Of a stretch of 12,021 nt of DNA, positions 1 through 5,956 are shown one piece after another. The notes under the pieces were generated by a model, which had not been told where the DNA came from, did no database searches, and saw only the letters and a list, made by a program, of their open reading frames with translations. The position numbers and the translations under genes are program-made. How positions within the stretch are numbered: the stretch's first letter is position 1; every line of letters begins with the position of its first letter. The stretch is from Dehalococcoidales bacterium (lineage in GTDB: Bacteria > Chloroflexota > Dehalococcoidia > Dehalococcoidales > RBG-16-60-22). Location of the stretch: the NCBI GenBank assembly GCA_030628245.1, contig DAOVRI010000038.1:1-12021 (forward strand), written 5' to 3'.

Positions 1-174
1 GGCGACGTCCTCATCGGTCATGATGGTGGCGGGGTTGGAGTTGACCAGCACGGAGATAACGCCCTCTTCCCGCATGGCTTTGCAGGCCTGCGTGCCGGCG
101 TAGTCGAACTCCGCCGCCTGCCCGATTATTATGGGCCCCGACCCTATGATTAAGACTTTAGACGGTTTAAGCAC
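1..174 (-). CDS. carB: Carbamoyl-phosphate synthase large subunit, N-terminal part (runs off the window)
   Basis: The 58 visible codons carry the opening of CarB: KVLIIGSGPIIIGQAAEFDY, then ACKAMREEG, then VLVNSNPATIMTD, which is the start of the first ATP-grasp half. CarB uses ammonia from CarA, bicarbonate and two ATP to make carbamoyl phosphate for pyrimidines and arginine. I place the start at a GTG (174-172). No ATG or TTG lies between it and the in-frame TAA just upstream, and AAGGA sits 11 bases before it. The usual short lysine/arginine-rich N-terminal lead is nearly absent. The gene is last in the pyr operon seen here and begins 24 bases after the stop of the foreign-looking membrane-protein gene, so its expression probably depends on read-through across the inserted material. 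The family call is very secure; the exact start is moderately so. Confidence 0.95.
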   Translation of the reverse strand, partial: MLKPSKVLIIGSGPIIIGQAAEFDYAGTQACKAMREEGVISVLVNSNPATIMTDEDVA

Positions 175-198
175 TCTGTATTTATTCCTTAATATATT

Positions 199-663
199 TT
201 AGGTTAATGGTAGTTTCCCTTGACATAGGCAAACGATGGCATATATTAATCCTCCAATGGCAAGTGCATAGAAAGCGAGGAGAAGGAAGGCTATAGTAAA
301 GAGTAATTTATAGTCTATTACACTATAAGAATGAGGCAAGCCTGTATATAGTTTCCAATCATTTCCTAATGGTATCTTTTTATCGTCGAAAATCTTTTTA
401 ATAGCATCCATATGATTTTTGAACGCAAAATTAAGTTTTAACGTAATAAAAAACCAAATCAATGAAATTAGTAAAAGCACTATCACAATTATTTTTAAAG
501 TTGCGATACTGAAATACCCTATACCATGTTGAGCGACGTAGGCAGTCACTGCAACAATAATGACGGCATATATATTGGCAAACCACATCCTTTCGGTCTC
601 TATATGCCGTGCGTGAAGCCAATTTTCTTTCATAATATTGATATATATTTCTTCTTCTTTCAT
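199..663 (-). CDS. Hypothetical three-helix membrane protein (154 aa), AT-rich
   Basis: I do not recognise a named family. The protein has a charged N-terminus with a motif like ENWLHARHIETERMWFANIY (residues 13-32). Hydrophobic helices lie at about 27-45, 54-76 and 119-147, with a basic/acidic soluble loop at about 80-117. The layout resembles small octameric-type membrane proteins that place an LHA/E-R-x-W segment before the first helix, but that is only a similarity of shape. The ATG at 663-661 is preceded by GAGG at a good distance. GC is low (two sampled 60-base lines give 25% and 38%, against about 62% in a carA line), which suggests transfer. It interrupts carA-carB in the same orientation and ends 24 bases before carB. 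Its function is unknown. Confidence 0.7.
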   Translation of the reverse strand: MKEEEIYINIMKENWLHARHIETERMWFANIYAVIIVAVTAYVAQHGIGYFSIATLKIIVIVLLLISLIWFFITLKLNFAFKNHMDAIKKIFDDKKIPLGNDWKLYTGLPHSYSVIDYKLLFTIAFLLLAFYALAIGGLIYAIVCLCQGKLPLT

Positions 664-684
664 CTTACCTCACCCCCTTTTATT

Positions 685-720
685 AAATCCCTCTCACTCT
701 CCCTTTACTAAAGGGAGAAG
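685..720. repeat. Short palindromic intergenic repeat
   Basis: A perfect inverted repeat with 10-bp arms around a single central C occupies 698-718 (TCTCCCTTTA / TAAAGGGAGA), preceded by a CCCTCTCAC-type lead. It resembles the G/C-run repeats nearby but differs in sequence. It is probably a dispersed palindromic element; no protein or terminator T-run belongs to it. Confidence 0.5.
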
Positions 721-737
721 CTAGCATGTTTCTTTCT

Positions 738-784
738 CTTTTTCAGTTTCCCCCTTTGAAAAAGGGGGACTAAGGGGGATTTTC
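738..784. repeat. Left copy of 47-bp perfect direct repeat
   Basis: This is identical over 47 bp to 1168-1214, 430 bp away. The core folds as CCCCCTTT-GAA-AAAGGGGG (750-768), followed by ACTAAGGGGGAT. The outer 1 base on the left and 4 on the right overlap the 10-bp flanking duplication, so the element's own terminal repeat is probably 739-780. Confidence 0.9.
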
Positions 785-800
785 GCTACGGGATTTTCCC

Positions 801-1148
801 CTAAATTTCTTCCTCTATTTTCTCCAGAACCCCCTTGATATTCTTTAGCACCTCGGTGTTATTAAACCTCAGTACTCTCAAACCGAGACTACGCAGGTAA
901 TCATCCCTTATCCTGTCATACTCAATCGTCTCACCAACAAGATGGTGGCTGCCATCGATTTCAATAGCCAGCTTTGCCTTCGGACAGTAAAAATCTACTA
1001 TATAATCGCCGATTGGTTTCTGACGGTAGAAAAACAATCCTTTTACTTGTTTCATCCTTATCTTCCACCAGAGACGCTTTTCGGCATCTGTCATATTCTC
1101 CCTGAGTTGCTGTGAAAACTTTTTCAACTTCTTGTTGTAGGGTAACAC
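801..1148 (-). CDS. DUF559 (Vsr-like, PD-(D/E)XK) endonuclease, small
   Basis: At 115 aa this is a full-length DUF559 protein. In order it shows LRENMTDAEKRLWWKIR (15-31, with the conserved Glu23), FYRQKPIGDYIVDFYC (40-55, Asp52), LAIEIDGSHH (60-69, Glu63, Asp65, His68/69), a YDRIRDDYL segment, and LGLRVLRFNNTEVLKNI (88-104). Asp52 and Glu63-x-Asp65 are the likely metal-binding acids of this Vsr-related nuclease fold; the cleavage target is unknown. The start is a GTG (1148-1146) with GAGG six bases upstream. The gene lies alone between two identical direct repeats inside the pyr operon, in the operon's orientation, so it can ride on pyr transcription. Homing or repeat-spreading nuclease activity is an inference from context. 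The family call is secure. Confidence 0.92.
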   Translation of the reverse strand: MLPYNKKLKKFSQQLRENMTDAEKRLWWKIRMKQVKGLFFYRQKPIGDYIVDFYCPKAKLAIEIDGSHHLVGETIEYDRIRDDYLRSLGLRVLRFNNTEVLKNIKGVLEKIEEEI

Positions 1149-1167
1149 TAATTTCCTCTATAACTCC

Positions 1168-1214
1168 CTTTTTCAGTTTCCCCCTTTGAAAAAGGGGGAC
1201 TAAGGGGGATTTTC
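1168..1214. repeat. Right copy of 47-bp perfect direct repeat, supplying the carA stop codon
   Basis: This is identical to 738-784. The complement of its TAAGGGGGATT segment is read by carA as Asn-Pro-Pro-stop, so carA terminates inside the repeat at 1200. The hairpin core lies at 1180-1198, just past the carA stop. Confidence 0.9.
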
Positions 1215-2291
1215 TTTCTCCATCATCCCCACAAACTGCTCAAACAAATACACGTTATCCAGCGGGCCGGGTGACGCCTCCGAGTGGTACTGGATGGAAA
1301 AGACGGGCAGTTCCTTATGGCGCAGGCCTTCCACGGTGCCGTCGTTCAGGTTGATATGCGTCACCTCAAGCTCGCTGCCTATGGAATCGGGGTCGACCGC
1401 GTAGCCGTGGTTCTGGGCGGTGATATGGATGCGGCCCGTGGCCAGCTCCCGTACCGGGTGGTTGCCGCCGCGGTGGCCGAACTTGAGCTTGTAGCAATTG
1501 CCCCCGTAAGCCCGGGCGATGAGCTGGTTGCCCAGGCAGATGCCCATGATCGGCTTTTTACCGACGAGTTTTTTGACGTTCCCGACTATATAATCGAGTA
1601 GGGCGGGGTCGCCGGGGCCCGGCGAAAGCAGGATGCCATCGGGTTTTAATTGTAAAATATCCTCCGCCGAAGTCGTGCAGGGGACGACGGTAGCGCGGCA
1701 GCCGTGTATTGCCAGCAGGCGTAAAATATTGTATTTCAAGCCGCAGTCCAGGGCGACCACGTGGTACATGGCTTTATCGCCGTTCTGCCACTCGTAAGGC
1801 TTTTCCGTGGTGACCTCGCTGACGAAGTCGATTTCCCCGTAGTCGGGCGTGTTTTTGATTGACTCTAAAGCCTCGGCGGGCGTTTTCGATGACGTAATCA
1901 TGCCCATCATGACCCCCGCCGAGCGCAGTCGCCGGGTGATGGCGCGGGTGTCCACGCCCTGGATGCCGGATATGCCGCCCTCCGCGAGGTATTCGTGGAT
2001 AGTCTTATTATTAAGGTAGTGATTGGGCCGGTCGCATTCCTCCCGCACGACAAAGCCCTTCACCTGTATTCGCCTTGATTCGTTGTCCTGCTCGTTGGTG
2101 CCGTAGTTGCCGATGAGGGGGTAGGTGGGGATTAAAATCTGGCCGGCGTAGGAGGGGTCGGTGAGCATTTCCTGGTAGCCGGCCATGCTGGTGTTGAAGA
2201 CCGCCTCGCCGATGGTATCCGTCTCCGCCCCGAAGGCGTAGCCTTCGTACACCGAGCCGTCCGCCAGAACTAAAATAGCCGTTTTAGGCAT
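1200..2291 (-). CDS. carA: Carbamoyl-phosphate synthase small (glutaminase) subunit
   Basis: At 363 aa this is normal CarA length. CarA hydrolyses glutamine and feeds ammonia to CarB. The N-terminal CarA domain (about 1-150) contains VFNTSMAGYQEMLTDPSYAG and the GVDTRAITRRLR motif (112-123). The class I glutaminase domain (about 175-358) has LLSPGPGDP, the nucleophile Cys252 in GICLGNQ, and the His336/Glu338 pair in QYHSEASPGP, so it should be active. The ATG at 2291 follows AGGGTGA about eight bases away, a modest ribosome site. Its last three residues (Asn-Pro-Pro) and its stop come from an inserted repeat. The glutaminase domain is complete before that point, so loss of function is not expected. 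It is fourth in the pyr operon, 87 bases after pyrC. Confidence 0.98.
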   Translation of the reverse strand: MPKTAILVLADGSVYEGYAFGAETDTIGEAVFNTSMAGYQEMLTDPSYAGQILIPTYPLIGNYGTNEQDNESRRIQVKGFVVREECDRPNHYLNNKTIHEYLAEGGISGIQGVDTRAITRRLRSAGVMMGMITSSKTPAEALESIKNTPDYGEIDFVSEVTTEKPYEWQNGDKAMYHVVALDCGLKYNILRLLAIHGCRATVVPCTTSAEDILQLKPDGILLSPGPGDPALLDYIVGNVKKLVGKKPIMGICLGNQLIARAYGGNCYKLKFGHRGGNHPVRELATGRIHITAQNHGYAVDPDSIGSELEVTHINLNDGTVEGLRHKELPVFSIQYHSEASPGPLDNVYLFEQFVGMMEKENPP

Positions 2292-2314
2292 GATTTATCA
2301 CCCTATCCCCTTTA

Positions 2315-2370
2315 TCCCCTTCCCCTCGAGGGGAAGGGGAGGATTGGAAAGAGGGACTTCGTCCCTCTTA
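2315..2370. repeat. Two palindromes in the pyrC-carA gap
   Basis: The first is a 26-bp perfect palindrome at 2315-2340, centred on CTCGAG with arms of TCCCCTTCCCC type. The second is a 9-bp stem at 2349-2369, AAGAGGGAC-TTC-GTCCCTCTT. Neither is followed by a T-run on the minus strand, so they are not clear terminators of the operon. Their style (runs of C/G with A/T spacers) matches the repeats near 700, 750 and 1180, suggesting dispersed intergenic elements. They may modulate carA expression or protect mRNA ends. Confidence 0.65.
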
Positions 2371-2378
2371 AACTCCCT

Positions 2379-3692
2379 TCATTCTTTTTTCGATTCTATT
2401 TTCATAGCTTCGTCCATATAGACCGGGTTCCCCTGGAACAGGGTCGCCATTACCTTGCCTTTAAGCGTCTGGCCGTCCAGAGGTGTATTTTTACCTTTAG
2501 AGGCGAATTGTGACGCATCGACCACCCATTCCTTATGAAGGTCGAAGATAGTGACATCCGCTGGTGCGCCGACCTCCAGCGTGCCCAGCTTCTCGTAACC
2601 CAGAATCCGCGCCGGGCCTACGGTCAGCGCGGCGATGAGGGTGTTCAGACTCAACTCGCTGTTGAGAATAAGTCCCGCCAGGCTGCCCAGGGCTGTCTCG
2701 AAGCCGCTGATGCCGAAAGCTGCCTGCGTGAACTCGCAGTTTTTATCGGCGGCGGTATGGGGAGCGTGGTCCGTTGCGACTATATCTATAACGCCGTCGT
2801 TCAACGCCCGCAGCAAGGCCAGCGTGTCCCTTTTCGTCCTCAGGGGCGGGTTAACCTTGGCATAAGTCTTATGTTTCAATACCGCCTCGTCGGTGAGGGT
2901 GAGGTGGTGGGGGGTGACCTCCGCCGTGACCGGGATGCCCTCTTCCTTGGCAGCGCGGATGAGCTCCACCGAGCCCTCGGTGCTGACGTGGGCGATGTGC
3001 ACGTGCCCGCCGGTCTCGCGGGCAAGGTCGAGGTCGCGCTGGACGAAGAGTTCCTCGGCGCTGGCCGGTATGCCGCGCAGTCCCAGTTCCAGAGATACAA
3101 CGCCCTCGTTTATCTGGCCGCCCTGAGTGAGAAAGAGGTTCTCGCAATGGTCGATTATCGGTCGGTTGAAGTCGCGACTGTACTCGAGGGCCTGGCGCAT
3201 GGCTTCGGGACTGACCACCGGCGAGCCGTCGTCGCTGTAGGCAATCGCCCCGGCCATCTCCAGCTCGCCCATATCGACCAGTTCCTCTCCTTTACGGCCG
3301 ACGGTGACGCAGCCTATCGGCAATACGCGGATAGGGCTTTCGTTGGCCGCAATCGCTTTGATGTAGTTAATCATCGACTCGTTGTCCAGGGGGGGATTGG
3401 TGTTGGGCATGCAGCAGACGGTGGTAAAACCGCCCCGAGCCGCCGCCAGCGTCCCGGTGGCGATGGTCTCCTTCTCCTCGTCGCCCGGCTGCCGGAGGTG
3501 GCAATGGAGGTCGATGAAGCCGGGGCAGACGATAAGTCCCCCGGCGTCGAGGGTATCATAGTCATTTTCAGGCGGCGCGCCGTCGCCCAGCCAGGCGATT
3601 TTACCCTCTTTGATGAGCAGGCTGCCGGTCTTATCGATTTCCTGGCCGGGGTCGATGATGCGGCCACCCCGAATTAGCAGAGTATTCGGCAT
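2379..3692 (-). CDS. pyrC: Dihydroorotase, class I
   Basis: The product is 437 aa from the chosen ATG at 3692-3690. This enzyme cyclises carbamoyl aspartate to dihydroorotate. Metal ligands are visible in the amidohydrolase order: DLHCHLRQPG (His63, His65), Asp154/155 in AYSDDGSP, His182 in DHCEN, His235 in HIAHVS, and Asp308 in VATDHAPH. Substrate-binding NPPLR (281-285) and the C-terminal GAPADVTIFD of the small beta domain are present. A longer reading back to 3770 adds 26 unrelated residues that overlap the end of pyrB in another frame. MPNTLLIRGG is the natural family start and lies 4 bases after the pyrB stop. GGAGGA within the last pyrB codons probably serves as its ribosome site, suggesting translational coupling. 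Confidence 0.97.
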   Translation of the reverse strand: MPNTLLIRGGRIIDPGQEIDKTGSLLIKEGKIAWLGDGAPPENDYDTLDAGGLIVCPGFIDLHCHLRQPGDEEKETIATGTLAAARGGFTTVCCMPNTNPPLDNESMINYIKAIAANESPIRVLPIGCVTVGRKGEELVDMGELEMAGAIAYSDDGSPVVSPEAMRQALEYSRDFNRPIIDHCENLFLTQGGQINEGVVSLELGLRGIPASAEELFVQRDLDLARETGGHVHIAHVSTEGSVELIRAAKEEGIPVTAEVTPHHLTLTDEAVLKHKTYAKVNPPLRTKRDTLALLRALNDGVIDIVATDHAPHTAADKNCEFTQAAFGISGFETALGSLAGLILNSELSLNTLIAALTVGPARILGYEKLGTLEVGAPADVTIFDLHKEWVVDASQFASKGKNTPLDGQTLKGKVMATLFQGNPVYMDEAMKIESKKE

Positions 3693-3696
3693 TTCT

Positions 3697-5100
3697 CTAA
3701 TGATGTCCTCCCGTATAGTGACTGGGCTTGTAGCCGTGGGCCTGCGCTTCCTCGGCCGTGTTAAAAACAATCAGATTCTCCGGCCGGATGGTCCTGGTCC
3801 AATGGCTGTCCGCGTCGTGGTATTTCTTGGTATCCAGTTTGCCTTCATGCCATTCGGTACTGGCCACGAACTTCGGTTCGAACCCGTGTTCGCAGTAGAC
3901 GCACCGCAGCGTCAGGGGCCGGGTTTTCACTATCTTGAACTCGGGCTTGAGGTACTTCGTCTCGGTGGCCTGAATCGATACGCAGCTTGGATTTGGACAC
4001 GTGGGGCTTATATCATGACGATAGACGGGGTAGTCTACCGGGGGTGGGGAGTCCACCTCTGGTATGGCTAGTTCCCTGTCGCCCAGCAGGAGTGCGAGGA
4101 GCGCCATCCTGACCGGTACCCCGCGGACGGCCTGTTTGAAGTACATACTCCTCTCGTCGGCATCGACTTCATAAGCCAGTTCGTCCAGCCTGGGCAGCGG
4201 GTGCATGACCAGAGTCTTACGGAAGGCTTTACCCTTGAGCAGCTTTTTATCCACGACGGGGTATTTCTCCTTGAAATCCTGGCCTTCTTCACCGGCGGCA
4301 AATCTCTCTTTTTGCGGTCGGGTGACGTAGAGGGCATCGACTCCCTCCTTCAGCTCGACCTGGACGCTGATGTCCGGCATCATCGCCAGCTGGTGGGGGC
4401 TGCTCGGCGTGGTATAGATGGCATCCATGGGGAAGAGGTTGTCCTTAACATTCTGGTCTAAAGAGCCTAATCTTTCCAGGTCGCCGCCGTATTCGGTAAT
4501 GAGCTTGTCGATAACGTGCTCGGGCACCTCCAGTCCCGGACTCGGGCAGAAAAGGATATCGGCGCCGAACTTGGCCAGGGCGAAAATCAGGGAGTGGATG
4601 GTCCGGCCGTATTTCAAATCGCCCCACAGGGCTATTTTCAGTCCTTTGATGGTATGCCTTTCTTTCTGAATGGTGTAAAGGTCGCACAGGGTCTGGGTCG
4701 GGTGCTGGTGGCCGCCGTCGCCGGCGTTGATTACCGGGATACCGGCATAGTCGGCCATGACACGGGCGGCTCCTTCCCACGGGTGGCGAATGACGATGAT
4801 GTCGGCGTAGCCTCCGACCACTCTGGCCATATCGGAGATACTTTCACCTTTGGCCAGCGAGGTGGCGCCGACATCGGAAACGGTAATGACGCTACCGCCG
4901 AGACGGTGCATGGCGGTCTCGAACGATAGTCTGGTGCGGGTGCTCGGTTCGAAGAACAGGCTGGCCATAACCTTACCCTGGCACAGGCCGTGCTGTTCTT
5001 TCATGTTCGCCGACATCCCATCGGCCAGGGAAAAGAGTGCCATTATTTCGCCGTTGGAGAGGTCGTCTATAGTCACCAGGCTCTTATTTTCCAGACTCAT
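3697..5100 (-). CDS. pyrB: Aspartate carbamoyltransferase fused to a PyrI-type zinc domain and an Ada-like tail
   Basis: At 467 aa this is about 150 longer than usual PyrB. Residues 1-345 are the catalytic chain: carbamoyl-phosphate loop FFEPSTRTR (49-57), SLAKGES (Lys84), HPTQ (133-136), YVTRPQKERF (258-267) and MHPLPR (299-304), so activity is expected. An insert of about 30 residues (about 205-250) precedes the aspartate-loop region. Residues 368-403 match the PyrI zinc module, CPNPSC ... LRCVYCEHGF, giving Cys368/373 and Cys400/403 in the CX4C and CX2C spacing. The roughly 100-residue NTP-binding half of PyrI is missing. Residues 427-463 resemble an Ada-type metal fold without its cysteines. 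ATG 5100 overlaps the pyrR stop by four bases (ATGA) and has AGGAGG before it. Fused catalytic-regulatory ATCases are known, for example in Thermotoga. Confidence 0.96.
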   Translation of the reverse strand: MSLENKSLVTIDDLSNGEIMALFSLADGMSANMKEQHGLCQGKVMASLFFEPSTRTRLSFETAMHRLGGSVITVSDVGATSLAKGESISDMARVVGGYADIIVIRHPWEGAARVMADYAGIPVINAGDGGHQHPTQTLCDLYTIQKERHTIKGLKIALWGDLKYGRTIHSLIFALAKFGADILFCPSPGLEVPEHVIDKLITEYGGDLERLGSLDQNVKDNLFPMDAIYTTPSSPHQLAMMPDISVQVELKEGVDALYVTRPQKERFAAGEEGQDFKEKYPVVDKKLLKGKAFRKTLVMHPLPRLDELAYEVDADERSMYFKQAVRGVPVRMALLALLLGDRELAIPEVDSPPPVDYPVYRHDISPTCPNPSCVSIQATETKYLKPEFKIVKTRPLTLRCVYCEHGFEPKFVASTEWHEGKLDTKKYHDADSHWTRTIRPENLIVFNTAEEAQAHGYKPSHYTGGHH

Positions 5101-5702
5101 CGTAACTCCTCCTTTCCTGTGCTGAATGATTCCAGCTTCTCCCGCTGGTTGTTAGAGGGCTTGCTGTTGGTCGGGCTGACGATGGCCACCTCGTCCACGC
5201 CGTCGGTTTCCGCCAGGCGGACCTGGATATCTTCGTGCCGGGCGCTGGGTATGTTCTTGCCGACGTAGTCCGCCCGTATCGGCATCTCGCGGTGGCCGCG
5301 GTCGATGAGGACCGCCAGCTGTATGGAGCGCGGACGCCCCAGGTCAATCAGGGCGTCCATGGCGGCGCGAATGCTGCGGCCGGTATAGAGGACATCGTCG
5401 ACGAGTACCACTGACTTGCCGTTGATATCGGACGGGATGTCCGTGCTCTGGAGGGCATTTGTCGCTTCCGATGGGTCGAGGTCGTCGCGGTAGAGGCTGA
5501 AGTCCAGCGCCCCGACGAGCAGTTTCGTTTTCTCGTAGCTTTCGATGCTTTCGGCCAGGCGTTTGGCCAGCGGGACGCCGCGGGTGTGCAGGCCGACCAG
5601 TATCAGGTGGCCGGTGGACTTGTTGCGCTCGATAATCTCGTGGGCGATGCGGGCGAGGGTGCGCCGGATATCCTCGGCCGTCATGACTGTTTTAAGTGGC
5701 AT
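5097..5702 (-). CDS. pyrR: PyrR bifunctional RNA-binding regulator / uracil phosphoribosyltransferase
   Basis: This 201-aa protein has a PRTase fold. The PRPP loop VVLVDDVLYTGRS is at 98-110, and the flanking conserved pieces are LVGLHTRGVPLAKRLA (35-50), DFSLYRDDL (67-75) and VLIDRGHREMPIRADYVGKN (131-150), with basic residues suited to RNA binding. In this family UMP/UTP-bound protein binds a leader loop and lowers pyr expression; uracil phosphoribosyltransferase activity is variable. About 20 residues beyond the usual end (180-201) are polar and of unknown role. It is the first gene of the operon. ATG 5702 has AGGAGG seven bases upstream. A textbook PyrR loop lies in its own leader, so autoregulation is expected. 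Confidence 0.97.
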   Translation of the reverse strand: MPLKTVMTAEDIRRTLARIAHEIIERNKSTGHLILVGLHTRGVPLAKRLAESIESYEKTKLLVGALDFSLYRDDLDPSEATNALQSTDIPSDINGKSVVLVDDVLYTGRSIRAAMDALIDLGRPRSIQLAVLIDRGHREMPIRADYVGKNIPSARHEDIQVRLAETDGVDEVAIVSPTNSKPSNNQREKLESFSTGKEELR

Positions 5703-5851
5703 AATAAAACCTCCTGCTTCTGGCTTGCCTACGCTGAAGCTTCAGCGCAAGCAGGCTGGCAAGAGGTTGCGGTTATACTTATTCTCCTGATTTCCCTTGC
5801 CAGCCTCACCGGACTGGTTTAAAGGTGCTAAGTTGGCTCCTTTGGTGTGTT
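5703..5851 (-). promoter_or_regulatory. pyr operon leader with PyrR-binding loop and switchable structures
   Basis: The minus strand at 5823-5794 reads TTTAAACCAGTCCGGTGAGG followed by CTGGCAAGGG. This is the PyrR-binding stem-loop (CCAG...CTGG closing a GTCCGGTGAGG loop). The 3' half GGCTGGCAAG (5805-5796) is perfectly complementary to CTTGCCAGCC (5763-5754), a candidate antiterminator stem. Downstream, AACCTC (5768-5763) and CTGCTT (5754-5749) can pair with AAGCAG (5719-5714) and GAGGTT (5713-5708), burying the pyrR AGGAGG (5715-5710). PyrR binding would break the first stem and free the second. TTTTATT follows the second stem, so it could act as a terminator, a ribosome-site mask, or both. 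The inner hairpin GCTTGC...GCAAGC (5752-5723) holds a 14-bp palindrome. Confidence 0.85.
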
Positions 5852-5857
5852 TTTTAC

Positions 5858-5887
5858 ATTATAGCAGAAATGGGGGGAGGGGGGCAA
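5858..5887 (-). promoter_or_regulatory. pyr operon promoter
   Basis: On the minus strand there is a -10 TATAAT (5863-5858) preceded by TGC, giving an extended -10, and a weak -35 TTGCCC (5887-5882) with an 18-bp spacer that is a C-run. The predicted start is near 5851, giving a leader of about 149 bases before pyrR. Confidence 0.75.
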
Positions 5888-5929
5888 GGGTAGGAAGACA
5901 TTTTTTCCTATAATCTTGCACACTCATGC

Positions 5930-5935
5930 TATAAT
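5930..5935 (+). promoter_or_regulatory. Promoter of tRNA-Trp (extended -10)
   Basis: TGCTATAAT ends at 5935, 21 bases before the mature tRNA, giving a start near 5942. No good -35 hexamer is found at 16-18 bp, so the TG extension probably compensates. The same TGCTATAAT word drives the divergent pyr promoter. Confidence 0.65.
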
Positions 5936-5956
5936 ACAATATACTTTTATTGGCGC

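Larger units (their letters stand above)
729..1220. mobile_element. Candidate mobile unit: direct repeat - DUF559 nuclease gene - direct repeat, with 10-bp flanking duplication
   Basis: The unit 739-1210 (472 bp) begins and ends with the same 42-bp repeat in the same orientation and carries one gene, a DUF559 nuclease. Just outside both ends is the identical sequence TTTCTTTCTC (729-738 and 1211-1220), as expected of a target-site duplication. On the carA strand, deleting the unit plus one duplication joins codons for MMEKE to ThrCys and a TAG at 723-721. The presumed uninterrupted carA would therefore end 3 bases before the GAGAAG of the neighbouring palindrome. No transposase is present, and the ends are direct rather than inverted repeats, so this is not an ordinary insertion sequence. 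The duplication is pyrimidine-rich, so chance is unlikely but not excluded. Confidence 0.6.

Noticed and set aside
738..1214. CRISPR-like array from the two 47-bp repeats
   Set aside because: There are only two copies, 430 bp apart, with a complete nuclease gene between them; there are no spacers and no cas genes.
729..1220. Conventional insertion sequence
   Set aside because: There is no transposase and no terminal inverted repeats; the end repeats are in direct orientation.
2535..3677. 380-codon plus-strand frame opposite pyrC
   Set aside because: It is antisense to a clear dihydroorotase in GC-rich DNA, has no recognisable motifs and is a codon-bias shadow.
3693..3770. Extended start of pyrC at 3770
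   Set aside because: The extra 26 residues overlap pyrB in another frame and match nothing in dihydroorotase; the family start is MPNTLLIRGG at 3692.
5872..5890. G-quadruplex in the G-run of the pyr promoter spacer
   Set aside because: Two six-G runs, one three-G run and one GG do not give four separate three-G tracts with normal loops, so only a weak two-layer form is possible.
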